Source of the DNA: Pezicula radicicola
Lineage: Eukaryota; Ascomycota; Leotiomycetes; Helotiales; Dermateaceae
Assembly (NCBI GenBank): GCA_003008705.1
Contig: PDUO01000001.1
Location: 620,001 to 684,000, forward strand
Length of the DNA: 64,000 bases
Direction of reading: 5' to 3'
Numbering within the stretch: position 1 is the stretch's first letter; each line of letters opens with the position of its first letter. Positions 48,501 through 59,314 of the stretch are shown piece by piece. Both the position numbers and the translations under genes were made by a program. The notes under the pieces are model-generated. The model did no database searches and was not told the origin of the DNA. It worked only from the letters and a program-made list of their open reading frames with translations.

Positions 48501-48615
48501 CCTCGCGTCCATGAATGGCAGCGATAGCCCAAGAGCCAGCGGTGTTGGGACCTTCCGAAAAAGTATTTTGAGTAGTAAACCTGGAAAAAGTAGTAGGGAT
48601 GTGACACCCTCTTAG
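42557..48615 (+). CDS. TCB: Tricalbin (SMP and multi-C2 ER-plasma membrane tether)
   Basis: Five exons, 42557-42748, 42806-43142, 43193-43854, 45269-47236 and 47296-48615; all phases agree, 1,492 residues, the usual tricalbin length. A hydrophobic hairpin (AVIIFACLSSWLIAVLGGGLGWVF, in part) lies near residues 180-210. The SMP lipid-transfer domain follows (WINSFMVKFWPIFQPVLAE to GFDINFIPGLESFI), then C2 domains (VTLHGAQGLKNPDKFAG; FTVEQAKDLDG; FHFKNARDLRNLE; a later DATNLPSADRNGYSDPF with DxD Ca2+ loop). Tricalbins tether cortical ER to plasma membrane and transfer lipids. Intron 3 (43855-45268) is 1,414 nt, against about 50-60 nt for the others. It keeps a GTAGGT donor, GCTAAC branch site and ACCACAG acceptor, and contains a GIY-YIG/C2H2 ORF. 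Correct splicing is inferred from the intact ERP|IIDYVCKPLGG join. Confidence 0.95.
43881..44175 (+). repeat. Degenerate duplicate of the GIY-YIG ORF 5' part
   Basis: Aligns to 44231-44535 at an offset of about 360 nt. Translated, it gives ASTPPTIACFESLS and YHLVLEKAFC, where the downstream copy has ASTPPTIAGSKAFL and YLLVLEKLFC. The similarity continues past a TGA at 44134-44136, which aligns with CGA in the other copy, up to a shared TCCAAG near the YIG loop. It is in the same frame as the upstream tricalbin exon, open from the exon to the TGA. Confidence 0.75.
44201..45253 (+). pseudogene. GIY-YIG nuclease-like plus C2H2 zinc-finger ORF with one in-frame stop
   Basis: One reading frame of 351 codons interrupted by a single TAG at 44771-44773 (codon 191). 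Before it, RWAIYLLVLE (AIY at 87-89) and SKVYIGSGTGS (YIG at 103-105) form the GIY-YIG pair. HNRLLQY supplies the conserved arginine, then GILCWRSIPLV and LFIALDVTFAFVFW. A typical catalytic Glu in that last helix appears to be Asp. After the stop, the frame continues with KYDGLCSHSSLREFVPGDF, a Lys/Glu-rich linker and a C2H2 finger, YCAVCDVSFRSRPSLVNHL (about 295-313), with a second-half histidine. I recall similar multicopy GIY-YIG-like ORFs in Leotiomycete genomes, from memory only. It is probably inactive because of the stop and possibly the Asp change. The final stop codon overlaps the host branch-site region. Confidence 0.65.
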
Positions 48616-50721
48616 ATGGAGTACCTAGGCGGACAGTTGGGGATGCAACTGACAAAGAAGAAAAAACGATAGGAGGTCCTTGTGCATGATTTTGAAATTT
48701 CCTTTTGCGATACCATAGCGACTAATGCTTCCCTTTTGTTAGCCCTTTAGCCGGTTTCCCATGGTCGAAGAAAAGCCTTTGGAACGCGTGTAAAATTTTA
48801 GTCTATTACCAATATTTAATGTCACCGATGATTTTTAAAAGCAAGGGATTGATGAAGGTTGACTTGCCTTGTTCCTGGTAGCCCTTGGCGACTCGATGTT
48901 TGACTACTGTTTACATATTCAACATTCATCTCGAATATCCCGTGGCTTCTAGTCAATCTATCTTGTATACCTTCTACCCACAAGTAGCCTGCAGGTTAAC
49001 AGCAACATGTCTACCATAGTCTCAACATTTTCCGATGGTTTCGTCCTACTCTTCGAAGAAAACCTTGCAAGGCCACCGCCACTATTCAACATCTGCCCTT
49101 CCAAACGTGGTTTTAATACTTTTAGAACTCGACGTTGGCTCGGATACCTAATAGAACAGTTTTAGATAATACGTTGTAGAGGTAAGGCCAAATACCTTTT
49201 AATTATTTTCTTTAGTTGGTAAACGCAAGAGAAATCTTTTTATAAGACTATGACTTGCTAAGTTGTCTCTAACATATAAACTAGAATAAATTTCGTAGAA
49301 GTCGATATTGGTAGGTCATTATTTCTTTAATTGACTAGGTTTAATTTAGTAACTAACATGCATCTGGATAGCTAACTTGATTTGAGTAACCCACTTAGCT
49401 ATTTAAATTAGGAGAAGCTTATATAGTATTATAGAACATTTTCACCCCATTCCTCCTCATCCCAATTATAGCGTATCACCATACCCAACTTTGACTTTGA
49501 ATAAAGGTAGAGAGCAATATATAGTAGTAATATAGTATTACATCCTATACAGAACTAGGAATACCGAAATAGGTCTATATCAGTAAGAATACAGTCACAT
49601 GACAATTCCCAAAACACTAACTCCTTGGACAAGATAAAACATCCCAAGATATATCCCTCTACCACACTAAACACCTTCCTCTCCTGATCAAGAAGGTGGG
49701 CTATGAGCAAAGCACTTTCAATCTAAAACATCCATCCATCCGTCCGTCCAAAAAGCCCCCCCAAAACAAAATGTTGCCAAAATCTCCTCAACCTCACACC
49801 CGACGCCTCTTTACCTTCGTATAAACCACTAGAACCCCAAGCAATACTATAACAAAATCACTAACAAAAAGGTAACCACCCAGAAAAAAAAAAGGCCAAA
49901 AGACAAAAAATATGTTTTGTTGCATGTCTACAATTTTGGACCGGAGAGGAACTCCGACGAATAATAAGTTGATGCCTTTTTAAAATTTGCCATGTTACTG
50001 TATCCGGAAGTGTACTCCGGATACGAACCACCACGAACGAAATGTTGCGACTTCAAGTAGGCGAGGTTGCTTTGGCGATGGATGTGATGTGTCTTGAAAC
50101 CCTCTCCTCTACTTTAATTATCCTTTTAAAATAGACAGGCAATAGTAGTTGATTCTTGATAATATTATTAGAATATAATCACGGTTTTGTTAAATAATGA
50201 TACGTGAGCTTTTATCCTGATGAAAAGTGTAAGAAAAGTCGTGAAGTTGATTGAAGTGTTAAGGAATATTGCTACTACTCGTTATAACTTCACCTTAACA
50301 TGATATTCAGAAGGGGTACAGGTTATCTCAGTAGAGAATATGGACTTAGCTCCAGTACTTGAGGTAGTAGAAATGCTAGTAGAAGAAATTTGAAAATTTG
50401 GGCAATAGCGGTAATAGCTAGTGCATCATCTTTTGTCAAAACAGGTTCATCACAAGTTTACTCATAAGATCTTTGCACTCTGGAGCTTTCCAATACACCA
50501 GGATACCAAATCAATGCTTCTAATGAGTGGGATTTGTAATAGTCTAGATGCGAGAGCCCAAACTTCTGGTGCTCGGTGGTATATAGTCCATTATTCGTTT
50601 CCTAACATCGTGTAAAAAAGCAGCTCATTACTCCAAAAGCATACTCCCAACCCACCTCCAAATACCTAAAAAGAAGTAGTGAAACCAACTTCTACAATGT
50701 ACTAGCGCGACCTTCGAATAC
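48616..50721. other. AT-rich intergenic region
   Basis: 2.1 kb between the 3' ends of tricalbin (+) and the FYVE-RING gene (-). It contains a dispersed AAGT repeat patch (about 49349-49404) and long A/T-rich stretches. No gene or RNA is recognised. Confidence 0.5.
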
Positions 50722-52694
50722 TCAGAACCCATAGCCATCATGTTGATGGACGGGACAACGGCCATGATGTTGCACCCACCAATTTCGAATGCAATGCAGA
50801 TGAAAGCGACAGAAACACTCAAGGCGTGCCATATCAGCTCCGACTTCGAATTCCTCTAGGCAGATGGTGCATTCTGCATCATCCACACAATCCTTCTCCG
50901 TAGCTTTGTATGGGAACAGACGAGTTTGACGACCACCTTCGGCTGGTGGAGTCCGGGAGGAGGCGAGGACAACCGCGGCATGTGCTTGCTCCCGAGCCAC
51001 CATTCGGGCTTCAGGCGTGTTGGGAATGGAGCGAGAGCTGGAGGAAGATGATGCATTAGATGGGGCCCATCTTCTCTGGGTACGAGAACCTTCAGGGTTA
51101 CTACTGCTACCTGCTTGGATTGGCCCAGCAGGGTCAGAGCGTGAAGGGTAGGCTCCAGGGCGTATCTGTGAGCTGGGGTTCACACTATGGCCTTCGATAC
51201 AAGAAATTATATGCGCAGCTCGGAGCTCTTCGTAATTCGGAACCGTTCGTGCGGTAAGTAGTCTGTGGCATACTGGGCAGATATCGTCCTCTGATGGTGG
51301 GGGCAGTTGAGGTAGCGGTCTTGAATTGTCTACCGTCCTCGAGTATTGACTGCGTGGTGGAATATATGAACTTTCCGACCGAGTATGATTACTAGACCCG
51401 GGATGCTGGAACGTGAAGTTAGCTCGGGGTCGCAGATACGTGTTTTAGCGAGACATGTAAATTCACAGAAAAACAGGGCATCTTACCAAACCTCCTGCAT
51501 CACGTGCAGGCATCTAGAGGCCAATTAGTAAATGTACCTGAGAATAAAGAGACTTGGACTATACCGTATTACTTCGGGAACGATTCCCTTCTTGCCCACT
51601 ATCTTCAGGTTGAAGTATACTAGGAACACGAACATGTCTTTGGTAATTATCAAACACCAGACTGGAGCGATAATCTCGTCTAGGTGCATTGGAGCTTGCT
51701 GATGTTGTTGAACTTGACGATCTATAACTACGTCTCTCGCTTCCGGTACGATATAAGGTATCGTGAGAGGAAACTTGTGGAGGTGCTACATTGGGATCTG
51801 GAACGCAAGGATTGCACAACCGCACTCGTTCTCCTCCAGTCCGAGATCTTTCCAGAGCTAACTCGTCCGAAGCCGACAAACCATAAGCTCTTAAACCTTC
51901 GGATGGTGGACGAGCAATGTATTCATATGGGATTGTGATACGATGGGTTGAGCATGACCCGCATACGACTCGACCACATTTTCTAACTGATATTCAATTT
52001 TTTAAGTCTCACAAGCAAAGAGAGTTTAAACATACCTGCAATGATGCTTTCTGACAACCCAGCCAAACTGCGTATGACATATAGGGCAATATGTTACCTC
52101 CCCATCTGGCTGCCATCTTGCTCTCACAATTTCTGTACGTCGGGACTCTGAGTCGCCTCGTCTTAAACTGGACCCGGCGACGGAAGGTTGCCCGTTGGGT
52201 ATGACTGTTGTAGGAACAGTACTCTGGCTATTAATTGGGCTCCTCGCTCCGTCTATTTCTACACTTTCAACGTTTGTATTTCCCCTTGGATCCGGGCTCT
52301 CGGTGCTGTATTCCCGAGGGGGGACCGGAGGTCTACTGGAATCTGCATCAGAGGAATTAGATACATCCACCTGTGTTGCTGTTATCTCCTGCTCTTCATC
52401 TGGCCCATTTCTTAAGAGCCTGTCTTCTTCTAAAAACTCCAAGAGAGCCAATGCCGCGTTACCATTGTTAGAAGCGGATGGGGTGATATGTGCTGAGCTG
52501 TCTGTGGTTGCAAGTGTTTGGGCTTCATGCCCACCTGCGACTTCGTAATCCGCCCTAGAATGATCTGCTACATCGGCATTGCCATTATGAGCTGTCTGGC
52601 TTTCCTCGTCATGATCGAGCAACATAGCCGGGGGCATGGGCGCCGGTGGGGTAGGGGTCGATGGGCTTTGAGCGCTCGACTCCTCGCCGTCCAT
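50722..52694 (-). CDS. PIB1: FYVE-RING E3 ubiquitin ligase (Pib1-like)
   Basis: Four exons on the minus strand, 52694-52036, 51982-51565, 51513-51487 (27-nt microexon) and 51405-50722, give 595 residues. The N-terminal 200 residues are acidic and disordered. The FYVE domain follows: WQPDGEVTYCPICHTQFGW, the VRKHHCRKCGRVVC basic patch split by intron 1, and RVRLCNPC. A Ser/Arg-rich linker, a CPVCHRLL...AHIISCIEGH zinc motif and a C-terminal RING (CTICLEEFEVGADMARLECF, HLHCIRNWW, CPVH) complete it. The last RING ligand is His, not Cys, which I associate with Pib1-type RINGs. FYVE binding to PI3P places the family on endosomes and vacuole membranes, where it ubiquitinates sorting cargo. The microexon (MPARDAGGL) is inferred from a TTTACTAAT...CTCTAG acceptor and GTAAGA donor. 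Confidence 0.88.
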
Positions 52695-53651
52695 CGTGAA
52701 GATTGCCCGTATATTGTGATTCTTGAGTCGATCCTAGGACGCGAAAGCGCTCTCTTGTAGACTTAACGCAAGTAGGCCTTGCTCTAATCGTAGGTCCCTA
52801 GGCCTTTATCATTTGAGATGCAGTTCGAGGGGCAAGGCTGATGCTCGAATCCCGACAAAGGTGGCAACTCTGGGAATAAATAGTCAGCATTCGCCGGAGA
52901 CACAATTCTATGCGACAGGAAAAAGCCCACATGCTGATGCTGGTATAGGGCTCCGCATGGAAGCAGAGGGCTGTGGCCATAAACCTCGCCCAGACAGTTC
53001 AAATGGCAAGACTGGCTGGCGAGAGGGATCCAATTTAGCCGCACTAGTCACACTAAAGAAAAGGAGAAAGAGCCTAACGAGACCGATTCGTATTTCAAGG
53101 GTTCGGAGTCGTTGGTTAGGTATTGTAGCATTCAACAGAGTTGGTGATTGAGCGCACGCGACATTATTTGTTTGTGTCAGGAATTTGCAAACATCACAAC
53201 GCATGGCATCTGCTCCCCATTCCCGAGTTCCCTTATCGTGGCGTCAGAGGCGATAAGCTCAGGCCATACAAATACGAATACAGTAGTGTTCAAGGCAAGG
53301 ATCAGGAGTCAAGAGATGTTCTTAATGGCCCTAATAATAGCCTCTGCTGGTTAATAAAGAGGTACCCAGATCTATTATGCTACCGTAGTAGAGACTTATA
53401 ACTTTCAATTGATAGACACATGAAGTATCACCCGGTATATAGGCTGTCAATGAATAAATGTCCTATTAGGAGTAATACACGAATGGATGCCGAGGTCAGC
53501 AGTGCCTCTATCTGTACCCCTTCGGTATGTCCAGTGACAAAACCAAATGCAAAGCATCTCCATGCTGTTAAATCCACAAACCCAACCGGGGGATCCTACA
53601 ACCCGAACTGCAAAACCGTGCACCAATTCTACGCTCAATAAGCAAAATCGT
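52695..53651. other. Intergenic: FYVE-RING promoter and UGP1 3' flank
   Basis: 957 bp between two minus-strand genes. Several ORFs overlap here on both strands but none resembles a family. No RNA gene is seen. Confidence 0.45.
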
Positions 53652-55880
53652 CTAATGCTCAAGTAATCTCAATGAACCCTGAACAACCACGTTCTCCAAG
53701 ATGGATCCGGGAGGAATATCGATCGTGCTGCCTTCTGTTGCCACAATAATGACCGTTCCCTTCAGTGTGACTCCCCGCCCAAGGTTGACCGCACCCGTAA
53801 TGGTCAGGTGATCAAGCTCAATGATTTTAGGGATGCTACTAATGCGCTTCTGGAAATCAGATACCTTCTTAAAGTCGTTGCCGAGCTTGATAAGAGGAGC
53901 TGGTCCAAAGCGGCTGGGGTCAATTTGGAGCTGGCCATGCTTCAATGAGTACAAGTCAGACTTGACGAGCATCAGATCGGAGCAGGTCTTGACTGGCAAG
54001 AAACGTCTGCGGGGTACGTTGACACCGTGGGCATTGTGGAAATGACGGATGGCAGCACCAACAGCGGTCTCAAGTTGTACGATCGAGACATCTGACTCGC
54101 CCTTCTTGTCTGCTGGGATAGACTTGTTGTTGGGGATAATCTCCATCTCGAGTTCATTGTTCTCCACAATGCGCTTAACAGCCTTCAAGTTCAACCAGAT
54201 ATTGTTGGTGTTGAAGTACTTAAACTTCTTGATCGACTTGAATTCGTTGGTGTGCTCCTTTGGAACCTGGGCGATTTCAAGAAGGCGGACCTTGCCCTCG
54301 TAATCAATGATGGTTCCACCCTTGACATCAGCCTTAGTCTTGTCGGTTAACTCCATAATGTATTCAGCCTTGGTCTCAACCATGTGCTGCAAGATACGGA
54401 GATCGACAACAGCACCCAAGTTGTCAACGTTAGAAAGGAAGAGAATCTCGACACCCCTGTCAATAAGCTTGTCAAGAATACCAGAGTTGTAAAGTGACTC
54501 GAAAACATCTCCGTGTCCAGGTGGGTACCAATCAGAGATAGGTGACTGGAAAGATTTTGGGGCTGGAAGAAGGGAGTCCTTCAAGATTCTTGGGTATCTA
54601 GATTGGTTGAAGGTAAGGATATCGATGTTGTGTCCCTCGTACTTCTTGATGATGTTCTGGGTATCATCGTCTGTGTTGAAAGAGTTCATGAGGACGAATG
54701 GTACGTTCACATCGTACGTGCGGTTTAGGTATTCGATTTGTCGGACGGAAAGATCGAGGAAAGACATGCCATCACGGACTTCAATAACTGATTTTGGACC
54801 GACGCAACCCATAGATGTGCCGAGACCACCGTTAAGCTTGAGCACGGCAAGCTTATTGAGAAAGCCGACAGACTCTGTGTTTGCTAGGTCGCTATAGTCG
54901 ACAACCTGGTTCTGCGCTGGTGGTGCAATGCGCTCCCAGTCCCTAGGAAAGAATTAGCTGTGCGAAAATAGGTCGGGTTTGCCTCCAGTTCTTACAGTTG
55001 GTTTCCCTTGGCCTTGTCGTTCAGATATCTTCGGAAAAGCGCAAAGAAGTTGTCCATCTCAGTCTCAAAGAGCTACCCGGGATCAGTTTCAATCGCAAGT
55101 GTCAATGGACTGGAAACGTACCTTCTTCTCCTCTGGGTCTGAGACAGTATCTGCCAAGTTGTTGAGAGCATTGCGCATCTGGCTAGCGGCTACTGAGGTG
55201 GATGTGTTCTCGAACGCCTTTTCATAAGCAATTAGCTTCGCCAGCTCTGAAAGAGGAGGGTTCTCTGTGGCAGGGGTAGTAGTTTCCGAAGAAACATTGG
55301 ATTGCGTTAAAGCTTCTTCTGGGAAAAGCTGATACATGGTGACTGATGAAGGAGAGGAGTTTGAGGGTAGAAAAGCAGGATGGAGTTCTCCAGAATAGGT
55401 TGGAGTGTGTGGTTGAAGAGGATGGACGGTCAGTGTAGTGAGAGGACGGTCAGGGTGCGTAAAGTTCAACTTGTTGCGTCCTGATTGAGGATCTGCAGAG
55501 TGAATAAGGCAAGTGCCAGGTAGGTACAAGCTCCAAGTTGTGCGCTCCGGAACCACTTGTATACCGGGCCTGTCTGAGTTCGCCACAATCTGCGAGAAGC
55601 CTTTCCCCGACATTTTCACAGGTTGCTTGCTTCCTCTTTCAATTATACCCCAATCCTGCGCATAGCTTTGGTTCTCGCTAAGAATCCAGAGCGCAGAATA
55701 TATTCACTTAGATGACCGCCTACCCCATCTGTCCTAAAATGCTGAATGATTACCGAAAAAGTTTCGACTCACCATGTGGGATTGCGTCTTTCCATGGTGC
55801 TTCTTTGCAAAATCATCGCCATTTCCAAGCCCTGATGGCTTCAGGTGGGTGGGAAGAGCGCTCTTCAATGTTGCAGCCAT
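53652..55880 (-). CDS. UGP1: UTP-glucose-1-phosphate uridylyltransferase
   Basis: Four exons on the minus strand, 55880-55773, 55217-55122, 55072-54996 and 54942-53652, give 523 residues. Exon 1 ends HHGKTQSHM and joins [20 protein letters not shown], matching yeast UGP1 organisation. The nucleotide-binding [16 protein letters not shown] is followed by [20 protein letters not shown] and [10 protein letters not shown] left-handed beta-helix tail ends [20 protein letters not shown]. The enzyme makes UDP-glucose for glycogen, trehalose, beta-glucan and glycosylation in the cytosol. Intron 1 is unusually long (555 nt). Its 3' part is open in frame with exon 2 from an ATG at 55337 (or 55613), so an alternative N-terminus is possible. 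The yeast-like exon 1 is the safer model. Confidence 0.95.
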
Positions 55881-58800
55881 GATGTGCTATTGATAGGTAT
55901 CTGGAGGTTCTCGATTCTGCAGAAAGAGGAGGAGGGAGGATGGAGGAGATCACAGAGGGGGAATCACTGAGAGATGATATTAGCAGCTGTTAACAAGGAT
56001 CAGGGATGACGTCGTAAGGAATCGGGTGGGAGCTTCACAGCACCAGCTTATTCCCAGCAGAGGCACAACGGATGAGATGACTTACAGAGGAGAGCGCAAC
56101 AACTATAGAACGGAATGAAGCAGGCCAGCAACGAGGGGGCCAGGAGGATTAAATAGTCGTATGGAATCTTGGTTGAGAAATTATTGTTCTCTGTTTGGGA
56201 TAGCTCAATATAGCATGCTTAAAGGGGCTGGCTCCAGCCAGTGGGGCAGGCTTCTCTCCCTAGGTTTACTCGCTACGGGTATGTACTTCACGAGGAAGAA
56301 GGCCACGCTACAGTAGATCAGCCCCCCTGAATGGAACGAATCGCTCTAAATACCGCCAAAAGGCCCGCAGTTTGACAAGAAGCTGTCCAGCTTGTTGGTG
56401 CCCGCATTCTGCCGTACGGTGTAAGGTAATGATGAGGTAGCTCGCCACACCGATCATCTTTCTCGCAAAGCAGCACCGTTTACCTCGAGACTCGTGAGTA
56501 CTGCTACTCCGTACAGTCCACCAGCCTTCACGTCCAAAGCAATAGGGGGCTCAAATACAGTACAGTAGGTAGTACTCCATAACATCTGCGGAGACCGCCA
56601 TATGGCCCCACTATCATAATCTACGGTAGCGATCCTGAATTGCTATTCTCGTCTTGCCGTTGCCATGGCTATTGGTATTCCGTACCTAGCTACCTAAGAA
56701 CGCCACTCACCGCAACTATCAGTATTTTCTCACTCAGCTAGGTATATATAGCGACGTCTGTTGGATGCCACTGCAATAAATTCCGCCACGAAAAGAAATA
56801 ATTCGCCACAAGATAAAGAAGAACACATCTCGATCACCGTATGGTACGAACGTGTCGAAATACCCGGAGCACCAGGAGCAGCCCTAAAGCCACCGAAGGC
56901 CTAAAAGCTTAGCACGTGGTTGGACGTGGGGGCTCAGCGGTGAGCTTAAGCACTCCCTCACCGTGGTGAACTTGGAGATGAAAGACGTATCATTGATTTC
57001 CACCGCTAATAAAAAAAAGTCTCACGTCATTTTCTCTCAAATTCAAGCTCTCACATCAGATCTCTCACATCACTTGTAGGCTACCTGACAATTCATTTTC
57101 ATTTTCCCCTCCCACTAGCTTATATTGAAGGCATTTCAGACTTTCAGCTCTCAGCCCTATCAACCACCAAAAGCCAAAATCCAGCGCCAAGTCATGCAAC
57201 TGCCACGGAGACTCCTGTAGTCAAGGCTGGTCAGAATTTCTCAATCATCGTACCAGGGTGTACCTTAAAGCTATTCAAGCCTTCGAAGTGATCCCTTAAG
57301 TTTTTGTTTCCATAAACTCCCGATTCCGTACTCGTATTTCAACCCCGCCATTCACGTGCACCCCTACAATACGCAGTACATTATCGTGAGAGCTCAGGGC
57401 TCCTGTCCTACAAACTGTAATTTCAAAACCCGACATCAACAATAAGCTATTCCAGAGAGTAAAAACAGAACGTACCTCTAATTCCATCAAACACCGAAAG
57501 AAAGGAGAACACACACACTCGGAAGTCCGTTCCGTACCTAGCACAGCACTGACTTCTATTGACAGCTCTGGCTGCACGAAAAGGTCTGGCCGCCTGGTGG
57601 GCTTTATTTTGTTGCACATCTGCAAATGCGCAATATAGCGGATTCCGGTATATCGAGGCTGGAGTGGATGGATAAACGGGTGCAATTGTGTTGCATATCG
57701 CATTCCGGTATATTTTTAATTGACGGACGGAGATTTATGGCCGTTCCAGGCTGTCAGTGTAGGCGTGCCTTGGAGCCTTGCCATTTGTATCTTCTTCTAC
57801 CTTATTCATGACAACATCCATTCCAGTTTTGTAGATTGGGATTTGACGAGTGGTATAGGAGAGTTTTCTACGTCGTTGTTCCTTGAGGTTGATAGCTTGA
57901 ATCAATCAATGAATTTATGTTGGTAATTGAGGATGGAGCTTGAGGCTATATCTACCGTATTCTAATGCCGCCTCTTTATAAATCGACGATTTCCCAAGCT
58001 TGGTTTGCACCACCAAATGATCACATGCATTACCTTAATTGGCACGGAATTTAGCATACGCTATAAAATTCCTCTGCTATAAAAACTAAGAAATGTTCCG
58101 TAAAATGCTGTTACTGCCACGTGACTATATTACATACGGCCATAGTAATTCACTTAGTTTGAGTAGCTCACATATTAAGTTGACTTAGATTTAAGTAACT
58201 TACTTAGTTCATACAATTGACTTATTAGTTCAAGTAGCTAACTTGATTTCAGTTCCTAAGTTGATTTTAGTAACTCACCAGTGCACGTAAACTTGGAATA
58301 GTATAGCTTACATTACTCATATATGATTAAACATTTGAGTCTGTCTAAAGCTTGTTGAAGTAAAGAAAAATGTAGCGTCAATGCTACTAGGCGTATCTCG
58401 GGATAGCCTATTGGAAGAGACTGAAGGGTATGGCCAAGTCTCAAAAACCATCGTGAACTGCTATCTAGTACTTCGCAAGGACTTTCACTCTTCCTTACTC
58501 TCAGATGTAACGAGAAAGACCTCATCGGAAGATATCTGGGTTCTAGCGATGCTTAATTTTCTTTAAACTTCTTCCATTTGGTGGAACTGGCGAAGCTAAA
58601 CCATGCAATAACATTGCCTTCCTCTCATATACATCATTGATACAAGTCTTTGCACAAGATGAATTCCCCCGGGGTTGGGCATTGTGAATGGTCTTCATAA
58701 GCCTCCCAACTGACTTCCAACCACCAGTCATTTGACTTCCAGGACCTCTTAATAGCTTAGACCTATCCATGCCCAGATTTTCCAGTCTGGCGTGCCTTGG

Positions 58801-58903
58801 TAAAGTTGTCTAGCTTAGCCAGCTGCAGAGGCCCATAACTCCTGATTCATCAATCATAATATTCTTGTCGGTCGTAAACATTTCAACCACATATAGCCAC
58901 TGA
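55881..58903. other. Long intergenic region with dispersed repeats
   Basis: 3.0 kb. It includes the UGP1 promoter at its left and the largest AAGT repeat patch (about 58150-58280). A TATATATA run is at about 56744-56751. ORFs at 57296-57703 and 58543-58770 have no recognised family, and the latter lies in the presumed 3' UTR of the small membrane-protein gene. Confidence 0.5.
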
Positions 58904-59314
58904 CTACACCTTGTGGTGTGTAAAATACCAGCCGCAAACTGCTCCAGCAGTGATGACCAAAGCAACCACGAGAGTGATAGATGCACATATGTACTTGGTC
59001 CTCCTCTTCTCCTTATGCTGTTGCGCAAGCCAATGGGCCCTAAATCAATGTTAGTCTCTAATACTTAGCCGTGATTCCGGACTTAAAACATACCCATACT
59101 TGGACTCCACACTAGTAGCAGACGATGGAACGCTATTCTTCTCCTCGTCTTCGGCCATATGAGCTGCCGCCGAGAACCTCTTCCAGAACTGGGGATCCCG
59201 CACCAATCCCATCTCTGGTGGTGGATTTTCATCTGGCAGGTGAGAGAGAGGTCTTGTGTACTGGACCTGCGCCAGAGGCGAGGGGCGAGGCTCGGATCGT
59301 TGTGGCTTACGCAT
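58904..59314 (-). CDS. Small tail-anchored-like membrane protein, fungal conserved type
   Basis: Two exons on the minus strand, 59314-59094 and 59039-58904, joined with phase 2+1 (donor GTATGT, branch ACTAACATTG, acceptor ATTTAG), give 118 residues. The N-terminal 55 residues are Pro/Arg-rich, and DPQFWKRFSAAAHMAEDEE at about 40-58 is an amphipathic-looking segment I associate with small fungal membrane proteins. The C-terminus HWLAQQHKEKRRTKY is followed by a single hydrophobic helix (about residues 91-112, ICASITLVVALVITAGAV) and a short HHK end. No signal peptide is present, so it is probably tail-anchored, and a candidate client of the GET pathway. Function is unknown. Confidence 0.8.

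Noticed and set aside
57296..57703. 135-residue minus-strand ORF
   Set aside because: Unusual composition without domain signals. It lies in a repeat-rich intergenic region; likely chance.
58130..58145. Possible 5S rRNA start (CATACGGCCAT)
   Set aside because: The following sequence is AT-rich repeat and does not match 5S rRNA beyond this short word.
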